NCBI GenBank assembly: GCA_016647705.1
Contig: CM028338.1
Location: forward strand, 18,993,577-19,057,576
Source: Eucommia ulmoides
Lineage: Eukaryota > Streptophyta > Magnoliopsida > Garryales > Eucommiaceae
DNA length: 64,000 nt
Direction: 5' to 3'
Shown: positions 46,528 through 58,925 of the stretch, piece by piece
How positions within the stretch are numbered: position 1 is the first letter of the stretch
How the letters are laid out: each line of letters starts with the position of its first letter
The notes under the pieces: model-generated
Seen by the model: the letters and a program-made list of their open reading frames with translations, nothing else
Database searches by the model: none
What the model was told of the DNA's origin: nothing
Position numbers and translations under genes: made by a program

Positions 46528-48079
46528 ACAAGGAAAACACATTTTTCCTGTCACCACATAAACAACTTATATATGTTTATAACATTTGAACTAAGCAGTG
46601 AAAAATCAACTAGAACGTCATAGCAACCATATAGTATAACGCAACTGAAATAATAGGTATATCGTCGTAAATGGATACACCATGCTAGTATAAAATGAAG
46701 TATATATAAATGCCATATACGACACCCCATCACACCACACCTCGCTACACCACATTACTCCACATCACACCACATCATACCTCGACTAGCCATGTGATCG
46801 TTTTAACCTCACGATCGGGAGTTGTAACGGTACCGTATCCCGTAGGATATGCCTTCCTAGAGGGATATAACAACGCTCTGCTGGACTATGCCAGACGGGT
46901 GAAACAACGCTCCGCTGGACTAAGCCAAGCGGGTGAATAACCACCACCAATTTCCACCTCACCTCAACAACAACAACTTATCTCCACCTCAACAACAACA
47001 ATTCCGCCCACCATCAACTGACACCTCAACAACAAACAATGAAATCCACAATATCATAAATACCCAAAATAACGCTTGATCCATGTAAGATAGAAAATTC
47101 ATCCATTTTCAAGTAAACATATTTTTTCATCATATATATATATATATGAAAATAGATTTTTACAAGAAGACAGTACACTCACTTGGTGATCCGTTCCCCA
47201 AAAACCTTTACCGACTATACTCTACTGTTCCTCAGATGCCTGCGAACCTATTAGTGACAGGGCCTAAATTAATATTTGGGTAAAAATATAATCTAATCAT
47301 GTAATGCAGGCCCTACATTCTACAATTTTTCCGTCCCCACATTTTATTATGGAAAATTATTATTATTTATCCCATCCCGTTACGATAATATTTTATGTAT
47401 AACGTTATTAAAATTAACCGTTACGAAAATTATTACAATTACGGAAATTGTAATGCTAAAGATTTTAGTTAACGAGAAATAATAATCGATTGAAATTTCA
47501 CCCGTTTCCAAATCATCCGCAGGCCAAGAAGTTGAATTAGGGTTTTTTTTTTTAGATCTTTTATTTTTATTGTTGGGGTGGTTAATGTAATTATTCTTCC
47601 CTATTTCATTTCTTCTTCTCTCTCTCTCTCTCTTTTTTTTTTTTTTTTTTTTTGGTTTTGGCTCCTGTCCGACCACCGATCAACCACCACCCCCCTCACG
47701 TTCCTCTCACCGGCGACGGCACATAACAGCGCCCACACCCCGCCGTCGTCAACACCACCTCCACACAACACGATCACGTCTGCCTTCTCACCGATCACAC
47801 ACCCACTTTCCGACCCCCCCTCTCTCTCTAACCTCCCTTCACCGCCGGCATCCCACCTCAGTGCAACGATCACCACTGACCGACGGTGATCCACCCACGA
47901 TCGTCAACGATAGACGACCGACGAGCCAAACAGCTTCCCTACCCACCCACACTCTGTTGTGCTAAACCGAAACAGAAAACACACACACGCCCACACACTG
48001 CCGCGGCGGCGACACTCACCGTTTGTCGCACTATGGCGACGATCACCCACATGCACCCATGCACTCGAATGATCAACAC

Positions 48080-48118
<39 letters not shown>

Positions 48119-48863
48119 ACACATATATATATATATACCATAGGAATTTAAACGTATACGCTTACTTACCGAACGACGGCGACGAACGGCAATGGTCATG
48201 CTATTGACGATCTCACTCCCACTATCGTCGAACGAACAACCGAAGACGCGCACACACAGGGACCAGACTGAGCCCACCCGCACGATCGTTTAATGATAGA
48301 ACCCACAACCACGACGTCGGACCAAGTACACCGCCGAACACCCTCCGATTCTCTCTCTAACTTGTGTGATTTCTACCCTTCTCTCCCAGCTTTTGATCAC
48401 CCTAACATTTAATTGCATGGGTTTTTGTGGACGAATTCTTGGTTTTCATCACGCCACGTCGCTCCTCTCCCACACCTCTGTGTCTTCGGCTGATCTCACG
48501 GCACACGCACGCCGCATGTAAAGGTATATGTATATATATAAATATCTTTTATTTAATTACACATTTCTCCCCTTTATTTCTTTAACACTTCGTTTTTAGC
48601 CACTTTCCACATTCAAGATTTCCTAAATTACAATTTCATCCCAAAAGTTTTTAATTAAAAGTTAAACGAAAATTTCGAATTAAATGTTTTTTTTTTTTTT
48701 TCTAAATTTACAAATCGACACCTAAACATTCAAATTAGAATTTATTTATTTATTTATTATTATATATATTTTATTTTTTTAACCCAATTTCATCCCGAAT
48801 TTCCTTAATTATTTTTAAAAATGTAACAAAAAAATGACTTACGTGCAAAATCAGGATCTTACA
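46078..48863 (-). mobile_element. Solo LTR inside the Helitron Rep-helicase gene, 2786 bp, TSD TTTGT
   Basis: On minus it begins TGTAAGATCCTGATTTTGC and ends CCGGGTTGGGTTGTGACA, tips typical of Tekay/Del-type chromovirus LTRs. Perfect TTTGT duplications flank it (46073-46077, 48864-48868), and taking it out rejoins the Rep-helicase frame. It holds (TA)n at 46495-46525, (CA)n(TA)n at 48077-48138, a CT/T run at 47615-47655 and a GC-rich part at 47680-48340. No coding sequence of the parent element. Confidence 0.88.
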
Positions 48864-48868
48864 TTTGT

Positions 48869-49091
48869 GATTGAGCTTGAGAAATTATAGACTATATTGT
48901 TTCAGTAGGATTGAAGACAACCTGATGCATTCTAGGCAAATGAAGCGTCAATCGAACAATTGTTGGATTCTCATCGTGCAAAAGAAAACTCAACAATCGC
49001 CAGGCCGCCTCAGACGGTCCAATGTATCTTGCATCAAGATATTGCTTGATCTCATCCATCATTCCCAAAATCAATGTCGTCATATCACCTC

Positions 49092-49131
<40 letters not shown>

Positions 49132-52100
49132 TTGTGGATATATTTGACACGCCTAATTCCAGTGCATACTTCAATGTTAATATGATAGTCAAACATCTTG
49201 GAAATGTACGGATTGTATGGGTCAACGTCTCTATTATCAACTTGTTTCCCCCTCACTGTATAAACTTTATCATCATCACGACAACGGTAAATGGAATATC
49301 TGTCTTGATCCATTGTTGTATACTCCGTGAAATCTCGTGGATATGTCTTAGTGTATCTACCATTCTCCATACACGGGGCTTGACAATTTCGAGAGCCACA
49401 TGGTCTGTGAACCATGCATTTTTTTACGATCTCGAAAAGTTCTAGGTTTTCATTTGGATCTAGAAATTCAGTACAAACTATTCTGTCTACTTAGTCGCAC
49501 GTTCGAATTTTGTCTGCATTATCAAGAAATATAAGTAAATGTATGTGCAGCAGACCTTGTTTATGGTACTCAATTGTAAAAACATGGGCAACTGTTTTTC
49601 CAAATACTCGAGTGTTTTCAATCTCTTTCATTAGAGCACTTCTTTTTAACTCGAAAACACGGGCAATTAAGTCTGGACGGTCAGTTGGTGTTTGATGTGG
49701 CAATAAAGCTTCAGTGATTTCTGTCCAACTTAGATTTGTAGTCATGGTAAGAAACACGTAAGGGTGATGGTGGTATCACATTATAGCCATTGAATCTTGG
49801 AGGATTTCAAACATATGTCTCGGACTACCAAGAAAATATGATGGCAAAATCATTCGTTGACCTATTTGATTAGGTTCCATCCCATCTAATGTTACATCAG
49901 TAAGACTTTGATAGAGTTCACTATGAAGGTTTGGTTGATGTTGTCTAAAATAATTCAACCTATTTTGCTCGGTTGCAGCCCAAGCATCTATCAAGAACTT
50001 TTGAAATAATTTTCCTCCATTTAGAATTTTTGAATACTCTGTCGGCCTTTCAAACATGCGGTAGCTATAAAATTGCATTTGAGTTAGTTGAGCATTTGTG
50101 TGTCGACCTTGAATCACATCCCACTGTCTAAATTCAAGCTCCCATCCAAGCTCACCAAAAGGGAACAACTAAACGTAATGCAATGGTAGATAAGTCGGAT
50201 GGCATTCATTGATTTGCATTAGTTCATTACTCCCCTTTAAATGTAGAACAACATCTCTCATCGCGCTGGTCTCTGTTCCATCCCCTGGTAATATAACAGC
50301 AACCTCATCCGTTGTCGGCATATTATATCTCCGACGATCGTTAGGTGCAGTATAGTGAAGAAAAGCAGGCAACGTTTATTGTTCCAAATCTAATTGATTT
50401 AAAATTGCAAAAGCTTGACGAAATTTATCTACAAATGCATTATGTTGCAATAATGTAGCTTGAATAGTTTGCAAAACATCTGATCTCAAATGAGGATTTC
50501 TACGGCTTCTCACGCTGAAAGCAAAATCAAGATCGTAGATGTACAATTGAGAATGAATGGGATCTTGTCCCAATTTTGGGATTAATGTTCCTGTCCGATA
50601 ACGCAACTCTCCATGTATAGTAAATGTTGTTGGGCCTCTTCTAAAAAGTAGCCTTGTATCTAATTTGGCACCAAAGCTTGTAAAAGCGTTGTTTGCATTG
50701 TACTCTCTTGAATAACGTCGAAATGATTTTGATATGTCATCATTACCATCATATAGTGCTTTAATTTGTGGAGGAGGTGTGAGAAGTAGTGGAAGCCTAA
50801 CCTTTCCTTGTAAGCAACATGTACCAAAAAGAGGACGTCGTTCGGATTATTTTGTTAATCTCTCATCCATCCAGTGTAACGCAGAACAATGAGGACACAT
50901 GACATTCATTTTACCAAGAGAGTGTCGATTTGAACTTGTATAAACATCACGGTCGGCAGATGGATTGTTCACCTCGTCAATATCTTGATTATCGTAAAAC
51001 TTCTCATTGGTAGTATTTGGTGGCCTACATTTGATGAATAACAAAGTTATTACATAGATCTTAATACCATATATGTGACTGACGTATTTAATTAGGTGAA
51101 TAAGATGAAAAATAAACTCACCTTATACTCCCAAAAGGCAGAATTAGTTCTTTAACTGCTACGGTCGGGCTTTCATTCAAGTTTGTGTAAACAAAAAGTT
51201 CTTGGTTACCGCACGGAGAAAGGCATGCATCGTCAATTATAGCGAGAGAATGAGGAATCAAATTGGTATCCATCCTAGCGTTAATAGATAAATTTCCTGC
51301 ACGATCAATATCTTGATTCTCGGCAAAGTGTTGACTTGTTGAAGTTAACCTATAGCTGGCAAGTATTAAATTTTATACATCTAGTGCTTTTAAACATTAA
51401 TACTTAATAACGTAAACAATGTATTAGTATAATACCTTGTATCAGGCAATACAACTGGTTCCTCAACTTCGAGTACTGAGTATTCATTCGGAGCCACGAT
51501 ATCAAACGTTTCCGTAAGATTGCGTGGAGAAGGCAAATTTGGTTCAACAATAGAATTCATTTCATACTCCATGGATGATGGAGTAGTGCGATCCATAAGG
51601 AGATCCACAATTCCAAGAGTACATGGACTCGTAATCACTGATGGCCCACATGATTGTAAAATCATTCATCGTTGCAGTGCAGATTAAGATAATTCTTCCA
51701 TTAGTGATCGATCCCTTTCTAAATATTGAATATTCCGAAAATTTCGTTGATCGGATCTTTCTTGTTCTCTCCGTACTCGTTGAGTTATAGCCCGTTTCGA
51801 TATGACATTCGTGTTAGGTCCTATATCTTCATAAGGTAATGTCATATTGGCCTCGAAAGTGGAATCTATTTCATATTCCATTACTAGCTCAGTAACTTGA
51901 TCACTGAGAATTATAGGGGTATATCGACTTGTGCTTGCCGATGGCACAAAGACTTGTGTAACCATTCTTCGTTTTAGCGTAGGTTCTGATGATTCTTCCA
52001 AAAACAGTTGTCCTTCTTGCAAGTATTCACGATTATCTTTATTGAATCGATCACTCATCTCCCGATCAGCTCTTTCACATTCTCTTTGCTCTCGTTGAGC

Positions 52101-52260
52101 CAGAGATTTCCTTGACATGTTGCTTGGGCTAAATGTTCTTGAAATGTCACTTGAGCGAGATGTTCCACCTTCTTGACATTCTAGAATCGGATGACTAAGC
52201 CTTTCTCGCTCCCTTCGCATTCGTTGAGCTAGAGCAGCTTTTGATATGACATTATCATTA
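48869..52260 (-). pseudogene. Helitron Rep (replication initiator) region
   Basis: From right to left: an N-terminal zone with repeated QRERRERERADREM-like phrases (51684-52220); CPHCSALHWMDERLTK, a zinc-finger-like block (50850); TDEVAVILPGDG (50290); KLFQKFLIDAWAATEQNRLN (49950-50010), a core phrase of the Helitron_like_N domain; HKQGLLHIHLLIFL (49515-49555), the HxH metal motif of HUH nucleases; then VKYIHKYIY and EIKQYLDARYIGPSEAAWRL around the tyrosine motif. Stops and shifts separate several blocks, for example between 49757 and 49776 and around the microsatellite at 49095. Rep would nick DNA for rolling-circle transposition; this copy cannot. Confidence 0.88.
49095..49131. repeat. (TA)n microsatellite at the Rep tyrosine motif
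   Basis: A pure TA run lying exactly where the Rep frame reads KYIHKYIY; it has replaced the following codons. Confidence 0.93.
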
Positions 52261-53600
52261 AATACCTAGTGGTAACATGGGTTTAATTTTTCAATTTTGT
52301 AGATTGAATAAATGAAAAGGGAAAGTGGAGGAGTGTGTGGCAAAGTACGAACTAAAATCGGTACTACATAAAATCATAAATAGCATGCAATATGCTAGAG
52401 TATAAATAAGAATACGATCAACTCAATATCACGCAAAACGCAAGAGTATAAATATAAAATCAGATTAAATAAACAACAATACATTTAATTATTGTGTTTC
52501 TATTACAATAGATATTTTGGTTCTTGTTATATCATATTTTAGTTTATTATTTGTGTTTTATTGTTTATTTTAGATCTTTAATGTATTGTAAGATTAGTTT
52601 ATACAATTTGTTGATATGGCATAATACATGTTAGATTGGGATAAATTATATTTTATAGATTGAACATGTGATTATGTTTAGATGATAAAGCAGTGATAAT
52701 TAAAATTTAAAAATAATTGACTCGAAGTAATCTTAGTAATTAGATACATACAACGTTACTATTGACATTCTCCTTCCCGGCTTCCACACTATTTGAAGTA
52801 AAACACACTTTCTCTTTTCCTCTACTATTTGAAGTCGAATTTTCTTTCGACTTGCCATCATTCGCCTTCTGTTTTTCCATAGCCAAATATTTTTCCTTGA
52901 AAAATATAAAACGAATATATTTTTTAGAAAGCAATACATCACATTTGCATGACAAATATACAAAAGTAAAATATTCAATGCGAAATATAAATGCTAAATT
53001 AAAATTAAAATGTTTTAATTTAAAATTTTAATTGAATAATTGGCACAATACTTAAAAATTGTACATAAGCAAAAGATCAACAAAGTATAAGCATATAACA
53101 TTAATTCCATTGCATTAAGATAATATAAATTTAAATACAACAAAATAAAAAAATCAACTCGCATATCTATAATTTAAAATAACAACGTAAATGACAACAT
53201 AAAAAATAACAATCGTGTTATTCTAGAAATCTAAATGACATAACGTAAAAATTAAAAATTATCCATTATTCAAATAAAACTGAATGAAAGCCAAAACATC
53301 TTCAACCACCGAAAAGAACAAACAAACTTGACGTGATAACCCTACAAAAGAAAAAAGGAAAAATAATATATATATTAGATATAAAATTTTAAAAAATATA
53401 TATATTTTGTATACAAAATATGTTAAAAATTATTTATACCTTAAAACCGTCGGTTTAGGGAACAACTTCATTGCTTTGGCTACCCATTTGTAGTTGAACC
53501 TCGTAATCCTCCAGCACCTTTAAGCATATATGCTCGTCCTCAATACTCTCTAACAACTCTCCTAATGCTCTCAGGTCTAGGAGTTCTTTCCTTAAGATTC
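52261..53600. other. AT-rich stretch upstream of Rep
   Basis: No convincing frame. Could be Helitron leader or an intron. Short TA and AAAT runs only. Confidence 0.4.
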
Positions 53601-53619
53601 TATAAACTCTAGCTCTAGG

Positions 53620-54093
53620 TCATGACGAAGGTAGGGTGCGCACTATTGCATACACCAAGACTGCAATGTTTAGTTGGAACCTTCTACGTCTAAGGTTGTA
53701 ATACTGACGCTCTTTTCTAAGTATATGCTCTATGACACTCTTGTTTTCATTCATTTTCCCTCTTTCAAATTCTCTCCATAATAGATGTACATCCTGCTCA
53801 GTCTGCTCTAAAAATTGCACAAATTCAAATGCAGTAAGAAGTCGATGATTCTCAAATATGTTCTCTTTTGCAACAGTCCAATTTGATGGCAAACCATCAG
53901 CAATTTGGTTCATTATATCTCTCTCACTAATTTTATACCTATAATTCGGCATGCGCCTAGCACTCAAAATCTTATTCATGCCATATTCTCTCATGGAACA
54001 ATTTTGTAAATAAGGCTTGTAATAATAGAATTGTTTTTCCTTACGCAACTCTAACCTAGCACTTGTTCTCAATACAATAGCGGGTTGTACCAT
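53620..54093 (-). CDS. Unrecognised 157-codon frame
   Basis: Starts MVQPAIVLRTSARLELRKEK, then EYGMNKILSARRMPNYRYK, ISERDIMNQIADGLPSNWTV and a strongly basic part (HILRKERQYYNLRRRR). Amino acid composition is protein-like, not low-complexity, and the frame is uninterrupted in an AT-rich area, which argues for real or recently real coding sequence. It lies 5' of Rep on the same strand, so it may be a Helitron accessory or captured exon. The DIMNQIADGLPSNW phrase loosely recalls gag-type or zinc-binding plant proteins, but I cannot name a family. Confidence 0.4.
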   Translation of the reverse strand: MVQPAIVLRTSARLELRKEKQFYYYKPYLQNCSMREYGMNKILSARRMPNYRYKISERDIMNQIADGLPSNWTVAKENIFENHRLLTAFEFVQFLEQTEQDVHLLWREFERGKMNENKSVIEHILRKERQYYNLRRRRFQLNIAVLVYAIVRTLPSS

Positions 54094-54383
54094 ATTGCCT
54101 GAGATTTAAGGACAATAATCGTAACATAAGTAAATTATAATAAAAATAAGAATTAAAATTTATCAAATGTAGGTTTTGATATTGATATTATATACACATA
54201 CATCTATGTAATAAATTGCTTTCATTGTTTTGTGAATGTATTTTTTTAGTAAGATTTAAATTGAAAGTAACAGGATTAAAATGTAGTTTCTCTCAGACCC
54301 CAGGGGTGAAAAGTTTAAAGACAACACACAAAAAATAAATAAATAAATAAACAAAATATAAAGTAAGAAATAGAACAGAAACA

Positions 54384-56732
54384 ATATTTAGTTCTCTTTT
54401 GTGCCCAAAAAAATTAAAACAGAACGGAAACAATATTCAGTTCTGTTTTATTCCCAAAAACAGAAAAAATTAAAAACAGAAGAGCAGAAAAAAATATAAC
54501 AGAAACATGAGAACATAAATGTGTTTATTAAGTGTTTTTGACATACGTAATTTACTACGTGGAACATAATTTAGTAATTACATTTTCAAAAACTGGAACA
54601 AAATTAATAACTATTGAATGTAAGTACTGAACAAAAATGAAAATGTAAGTTCCTGATTTGTCATTATTGAATTATGCTTGATAAAATTATTATAAAAAAA
54701 TAAAAAAAAAAAAGTCCAGAAATCAAAACAAAAGTGGAACAAAACAGGAAAAAAAGAACAAAACAGAAACAAAAATGTAAATCTGAGAAAAAATAATGGA
54801 CGGAACAAATCCATGAATAATGAGTCACGAAATGCTATACAAAGTCTCAAAGAACAAATCCATGACTAATGTGTGTGAAGTACGCTCATGACAAATGAGT
54901 AACTGAGGACATAATGACAAACATGCATAGAAATTTCATAAGCAAAGTATATTTAGTTCTATTCTATTCCCATAAAAAATTAAAACAGAACGGAAACAAT
55001 ATTCAATTCGGTTTTGTTCCAATAAACAGAAAAAATTAAAAATAGAAAAAAAGAAAAAACAGAATAGAAACATGAGAACACAAAGGTGTTTATTAAGTGT
55101 TTTTGTTCCCAAAAATTTTGCAATAATTCTGTTCTATTCCACATATTGTTCTAAAAGTAGGAAACATAACAAAAACAATATTTAGTTTCCTGAAATTGTT
55201 ATCAAATTAACCACCAAATGAAAAACCAATACACACAAAGGAAATCAACACTAAGGTTCCAAATCTCAAGCCAACAATGAAATTGGGGAATAAAAAAATA
55301 GGTAATAAAGTGTATACATTAAACTTAAATGGTATGAGAATATCTTATCTGTTTCGAGAGCTAAGATTTAACCTTATTCTACAGCCGCTTCCCTCCCTCG
55401 TTCCTAGCTTGTCTCTCTTCCCTCTAATTCTACAATCAAACAAAAAATAAATAAAAAGAACATTGAAAGAAAAATTTTGATTACAGAAAACAAATTAAAA
55501 AAAAAAATTAGAAATCTATCTAATAAATCAGCTGATTACAATAAGCTGAACTTTGAAAAAAGAAAAGAAAAGAAAAAAAAAAGTCCATATCAAAGAAAAG
55601 AACAAAGAAAAAAACAAATTGTACATTTAAACTAAAAGAGAAGAAAAAATGAAGTCGTTTCTCACAAACTGTATAGATTAAACTAAAAGCAAGATCCAAT
55701 CAACCATCAGAATTGTAACCGAGGACATAATGACAAATGTGGAACATAATTTAGTACTTACATTTTCAAAAACTAGAACAAAATTGGTAACTACTGAATG
55801 TAAGTACTGAACAAAAATGAAAATGTAAGTTCCTGATTGTTATTATTGAATTATGCTTAAAAAAAATTAAAAAATAAATAAATAAAAAAGAAAAAAATGG
55901 TCTAGAAATCAAAACAAAACTGAAACAAAACTGGAACAAAAGTGGAACAGAACATGAACAAAAGAGGAACAAAATAGGAAAAAACATACAAAACAGGAAC
56001 AAAACTGTAAATCTGAAAAAAAATAATTGAGATATTAAAGGTTTATATATATTTTCAGATCCCAACCGAAGAAACAAATAACATACGATATTGCAAGCAC
56101 ATAGGGTTCTTTTTTAGTGTTCTTAGATCATTTTTTTTAACGTGTTCAAGCCAATGATGATAAGTTAGCCTTATGTTAGCCGTCCTCGAAGCATCCAGGT
56201 CAAAAATATTGATCTCATAAGAGCAAGTTTAAGGTCATTTTTGTTTCTAACAAATAAACAAAAATGGAAGATATTTAACAAATAAAAAACTTTAAATAAG
56301 GAGTGGAAAAAAAATATAAAAATGCATGAAACAAAACTGAAAACAATTACAGACATCAGACAAAATATTGATATTTTTCCCAACATAACTAAAAATCTAA
56401 GAATTGATTTGAAAATTACTGAAAATCAAATCTGACTTTTTTTTTTTTTTTTTAGAAGCTTGATTAAGCCTGCACATTTTAATCTATGTCCAATAGAAAA
56501 GATGAGCAAACCTTATATAAGATGGACAAATATAATAACATTGCAATCATTTTTAAGTACAAATAGGGACGAAGATGAGTTTAATAAAATCTAATGCCTA
56601 TGATGAAAAAAAAATTATAAAACATAACAAAATAATAAATTAATTAATCTAAGATCACAGATTCAAATAAAAATAATAAACCCAAAAATCAATTAGATCT
56701 CAAATTCAAACAACAATTAAGTTTGGACAACG

Positions 56733-56787
<55 letters not shown>

Positions 56788-57240
56788 TCATCATAGTGAT
56801 GCAACCAATAGTAGCAAAAAAATGTTGTGGCTAAGCAAAGATTGTGAGTTATAGCAGACTGTGGTCGATATTAATAATATGATCATTTTTAACGATATAA
56901 ATCTAATAATATGATAATCCAATTTCTTAAGTTGCGGTAATTGGTACCAATCCAATGATAATACAAAATAGGTGTAAGCAGATGGTGTAGATACCAAAAT
57001 AGGTTAGGGTTGCAGTTTTGATCCAGCACATGGCTCTTAAGAAATAATAAAATCAGTTTCAAACCAATGCATCTGATCCAAATGCTATACAACTCATAAC
57101 GAACTCATAAAACGTATAGTATAAAACAAAATGCTCACCATCAACCATTATAATGTCACACAAATTTACAATGCAGACAGGGTCTCAAAGAACAAATCCA
57201 TAACTAATGTTTGTAAGTTGCATTCATGACAAATGAGAGC
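54384..57240. repeat. Mosaic of direct segment duplications
   Basis: Block A (54384-54545, rich in AAAACAGAACGGAAACAATATTC) recurs at about 54948-55110. Block B (54556-54790, GGAACATAATTTAGTA onward) recurs at 55738-56010. Block C (54838-54898, CTCAAAGAACAAATCCATGA) recurs at 57179-57239. Order is partly kept, so several rounds of duplication are implied. Noncoding. Confidence 0.8.
56740..56784. repeat. (TA)n microsatellite
   Basis: Pure TA run of about 22 units. Confidence 0.95.
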
Positions 57241-57329
57241 AACAATAATGTTGAACAATCATGAAAATTGTGTTTATAGGTAAAGATTTCACTTGGGAAA
57301 TCATCATATACTTTGGACAACTAATGAAT

Positions 57330-57600
57330 CGAAGTACCAGGTTATGCTATAGAGTCGATTTTGATTACCGGAACTGAAATCAAACAAAAGAACAATAGCA
57401 AACAGAAATCCAATGCAAACAAAAAACAGACACCCGTGCAATATGGGTATGAAATCAAACACCCATGCAATATGGCCTACTGTCAATAGATCAAACTAAT
57501 CAGGAGTTTATGGATGAGGGTTGATTTTGATTATTGGAACCGAAATCAAACAAAAGAACAATAGCAAACAGAAATTCAAAGCAAACAAAAATCGGAATTG
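57330..57600. repeat. Direct repeats with AAATCAAACAAAAGAACAATAG
   Basis: GATTTTGATTACCGGAACTG plus the following 50 bp occurs at 57357 and again, with changes, at 57530. Phrases with CACCCGTGCAATATGG recur at 57430, 57462 and 57906. Confidence 0.75.
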
Positions 57601-57707
57601 GCAATCAATAGTATTGTTTATCAGTCAAGCATTTCATCAAACATGTGGTGCTCAATATGATTATAGCATAATAGCAAACGGAAATCCAAAGCAAATAAAA
57701 TGAATAC

Positions 57708-57870
57708 AATGAGAAATCAGTTTAGATTTCTCATTCACCAATCTATGTCTATCACAAAAATCCAAAGCAAATCAAATAAAAGCAATGAGAAATCGGTACA
57801 GATTTCTCATTCACCAATCTATGTCTATCACAGAAATCCAAAGCAAATCAAATAAAAGCAATGAGAAATG
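57708..57870. repeat. Tandem repeat with 76-bp period
   Basis: TCATTCACCAATCTATGTCT occurs at 57731 and 57807, embedded in two nearly identical 76-bp units and a partial third (CAATGAGAAAT). Confidence 0.88.
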
Positions 57871-58211
57871 AGAAGAACAGTAGCAAAATTGCATCTGACC
57901 TAACACCCGTACAACATAGGTATGAAATCAAACAGCAGAACAAAAGTAATAAGAAATCAGAACAGTAGCAAAAATCGGAATTGACCTTAGCAGTAGGTGA
58001 TCGTATATTGCGGTGACCTTAGCAGCTGATCTTCTATTGCGAGGGCCGATTGTTGTGAGATGGCGGGCTGACATGAGGGTTTTATAAGCGATTGATAAAG
58101 AGATTCGAGATTAGAGGGATTCCATTAAGAATTTAGGGCAAAGATCCTGGATTAGGGCAAATATTAGGGCACGATTTAACGATCGCAGATTAAACAAACA
58201 ATTAGGGCACG

Positions 58212-58345
58212 AAGATGAAGGAGGTGACGACGATGAGTGATGATTTTGACGCGAAGATGAAGGAGGTGACGATGATGAGAGGTGATTATGGTATGTAGAT
58301 ACGCAAAGATGAAGGAGGTGACAATGAGGAGCTGACAGAGCGGAG
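58212..58345. repeat. Three GAAGATGAAGGAGGTGACGA-like units
   Basis: Copies near 58213, 58253 and 58307 with variable spacers. On minus a 101-codon frame (58481-58176) passes through, giving repeated HRRHLLHLR; probably a by-product. Confidence 0.75.
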
Positions 58346-58619
58346 GGGATGAGTTGATGGCGGCGCGATTGCAGTAGGTAAGGAACAGAGCTTCATTTAC
58401 AGTGCGTGATGGAGAGAGAACAAAGTGGCATTTTGATATCCCAAACCCTAAAATGTGTGGAGCGTATAAAATGAAACTCATCCAACGGTTAGAAAATGTT
58501 TAGAATTTTGACTCTCATCCGACGGCCGTAAATATACCCGTCCTGATTTATTATATATATATGTGTGCAATTTTGCATGTTCCAATTATCGTGATTCTTG
58601 AGTGTAGACGGGGACGGTA

Positions 58620-58853
58620 GGTATAGAATCTTGTTCTAATAAATCCAATGAAGTATTACATTAGGATAGATGAAACAGAGAAATTAAAACTCTTCCATTC
58701 AGTGTACTGTGGCCAAACTAAAGTCCACATTCTTTACAGCAGGTTCCTTAGTCTTAAAAATGAAGTCAACAATGGAGATAAATACATCTTTTCTCCCCCA
58801 GTAAATATTCAACGCAGCGGTCGAAACAATTGGCATCCAAAGGGAAAGGGAAG
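58620..58853 (-). other. Probable 3' untranslated region of the phosphatase gene
   Basis: Follows the stop on minus; AATGTAATACTTCATTGG near 58650 could serve as polyadenylation region. The Helitron 5' boundary seems to lie just beyond. Confidence 0.4.
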
Positions 58854-58925
58854 CTACAAATGAGTGTTCTCTGCCAAAATGCTGCCCAATAGGGACTCGC
58901 AAGCATCTTCAAGCAAATCTATCAC
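58854..58925 (-). CDS. Phosphatase exon 5 (C-terminus)
   Basis: Acceptor TTGACAG; codes VIDLLEDACESLLGSILAEN THL and TAG. Confidence 0.93.
   Translation of the reverse strand: MIDLLEDACESLLGSILAENTHL

Larger units (their letters stand above)
42248..58560 (-). mobile_element. Degraded autonomous-type Helitron filling the intergenic space
   Basis: The minus strand carries Rep and Pif1-type helicase blocks from about 52260 to 42500. 3' of them it ends with GTGCCTTCAGGCATAGG, a short hairpin, then TTATACACTAG at 42248 with T following; CTAG plus an upstream hairpin and A/T target is the Helitron 3' hallmark. The 5' end is less sure: at about 58555 the minus strand reads ATATATAATAAATCAGGAC, like plant Helitron leaders, and the phosphatase 3' UTR begins soon after. 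Between 52.3 and 58.5 kb lie AT-rich leader or intron sequence and duplications. Two solo LTRs (43673-45199, 46078-48863) lie inside. Length without them is about 12 kb. Frames have stops and shifts, so it is inactive. Confidence 0.7.

Noticed and set aside
47578-48283. Frames of 72-114 codons over the GC-rich zone
   Set aside because: Inside a solo LTR and crossing CA and T runs; no domain.
54611-56077. Two similar Phe/Leu-rich minus frames looking like a membrane protein pair
   Set aside because: They are the two copies of duplicated block B, an A-rich noncoding sequence read on the opposite strand.
57700-57870. CRISPR-like look of regular repeats
   Set aside because: Two and a half adjoining 76-bp units without unique spacers, in a plant genome; ordinary tandem repeat.
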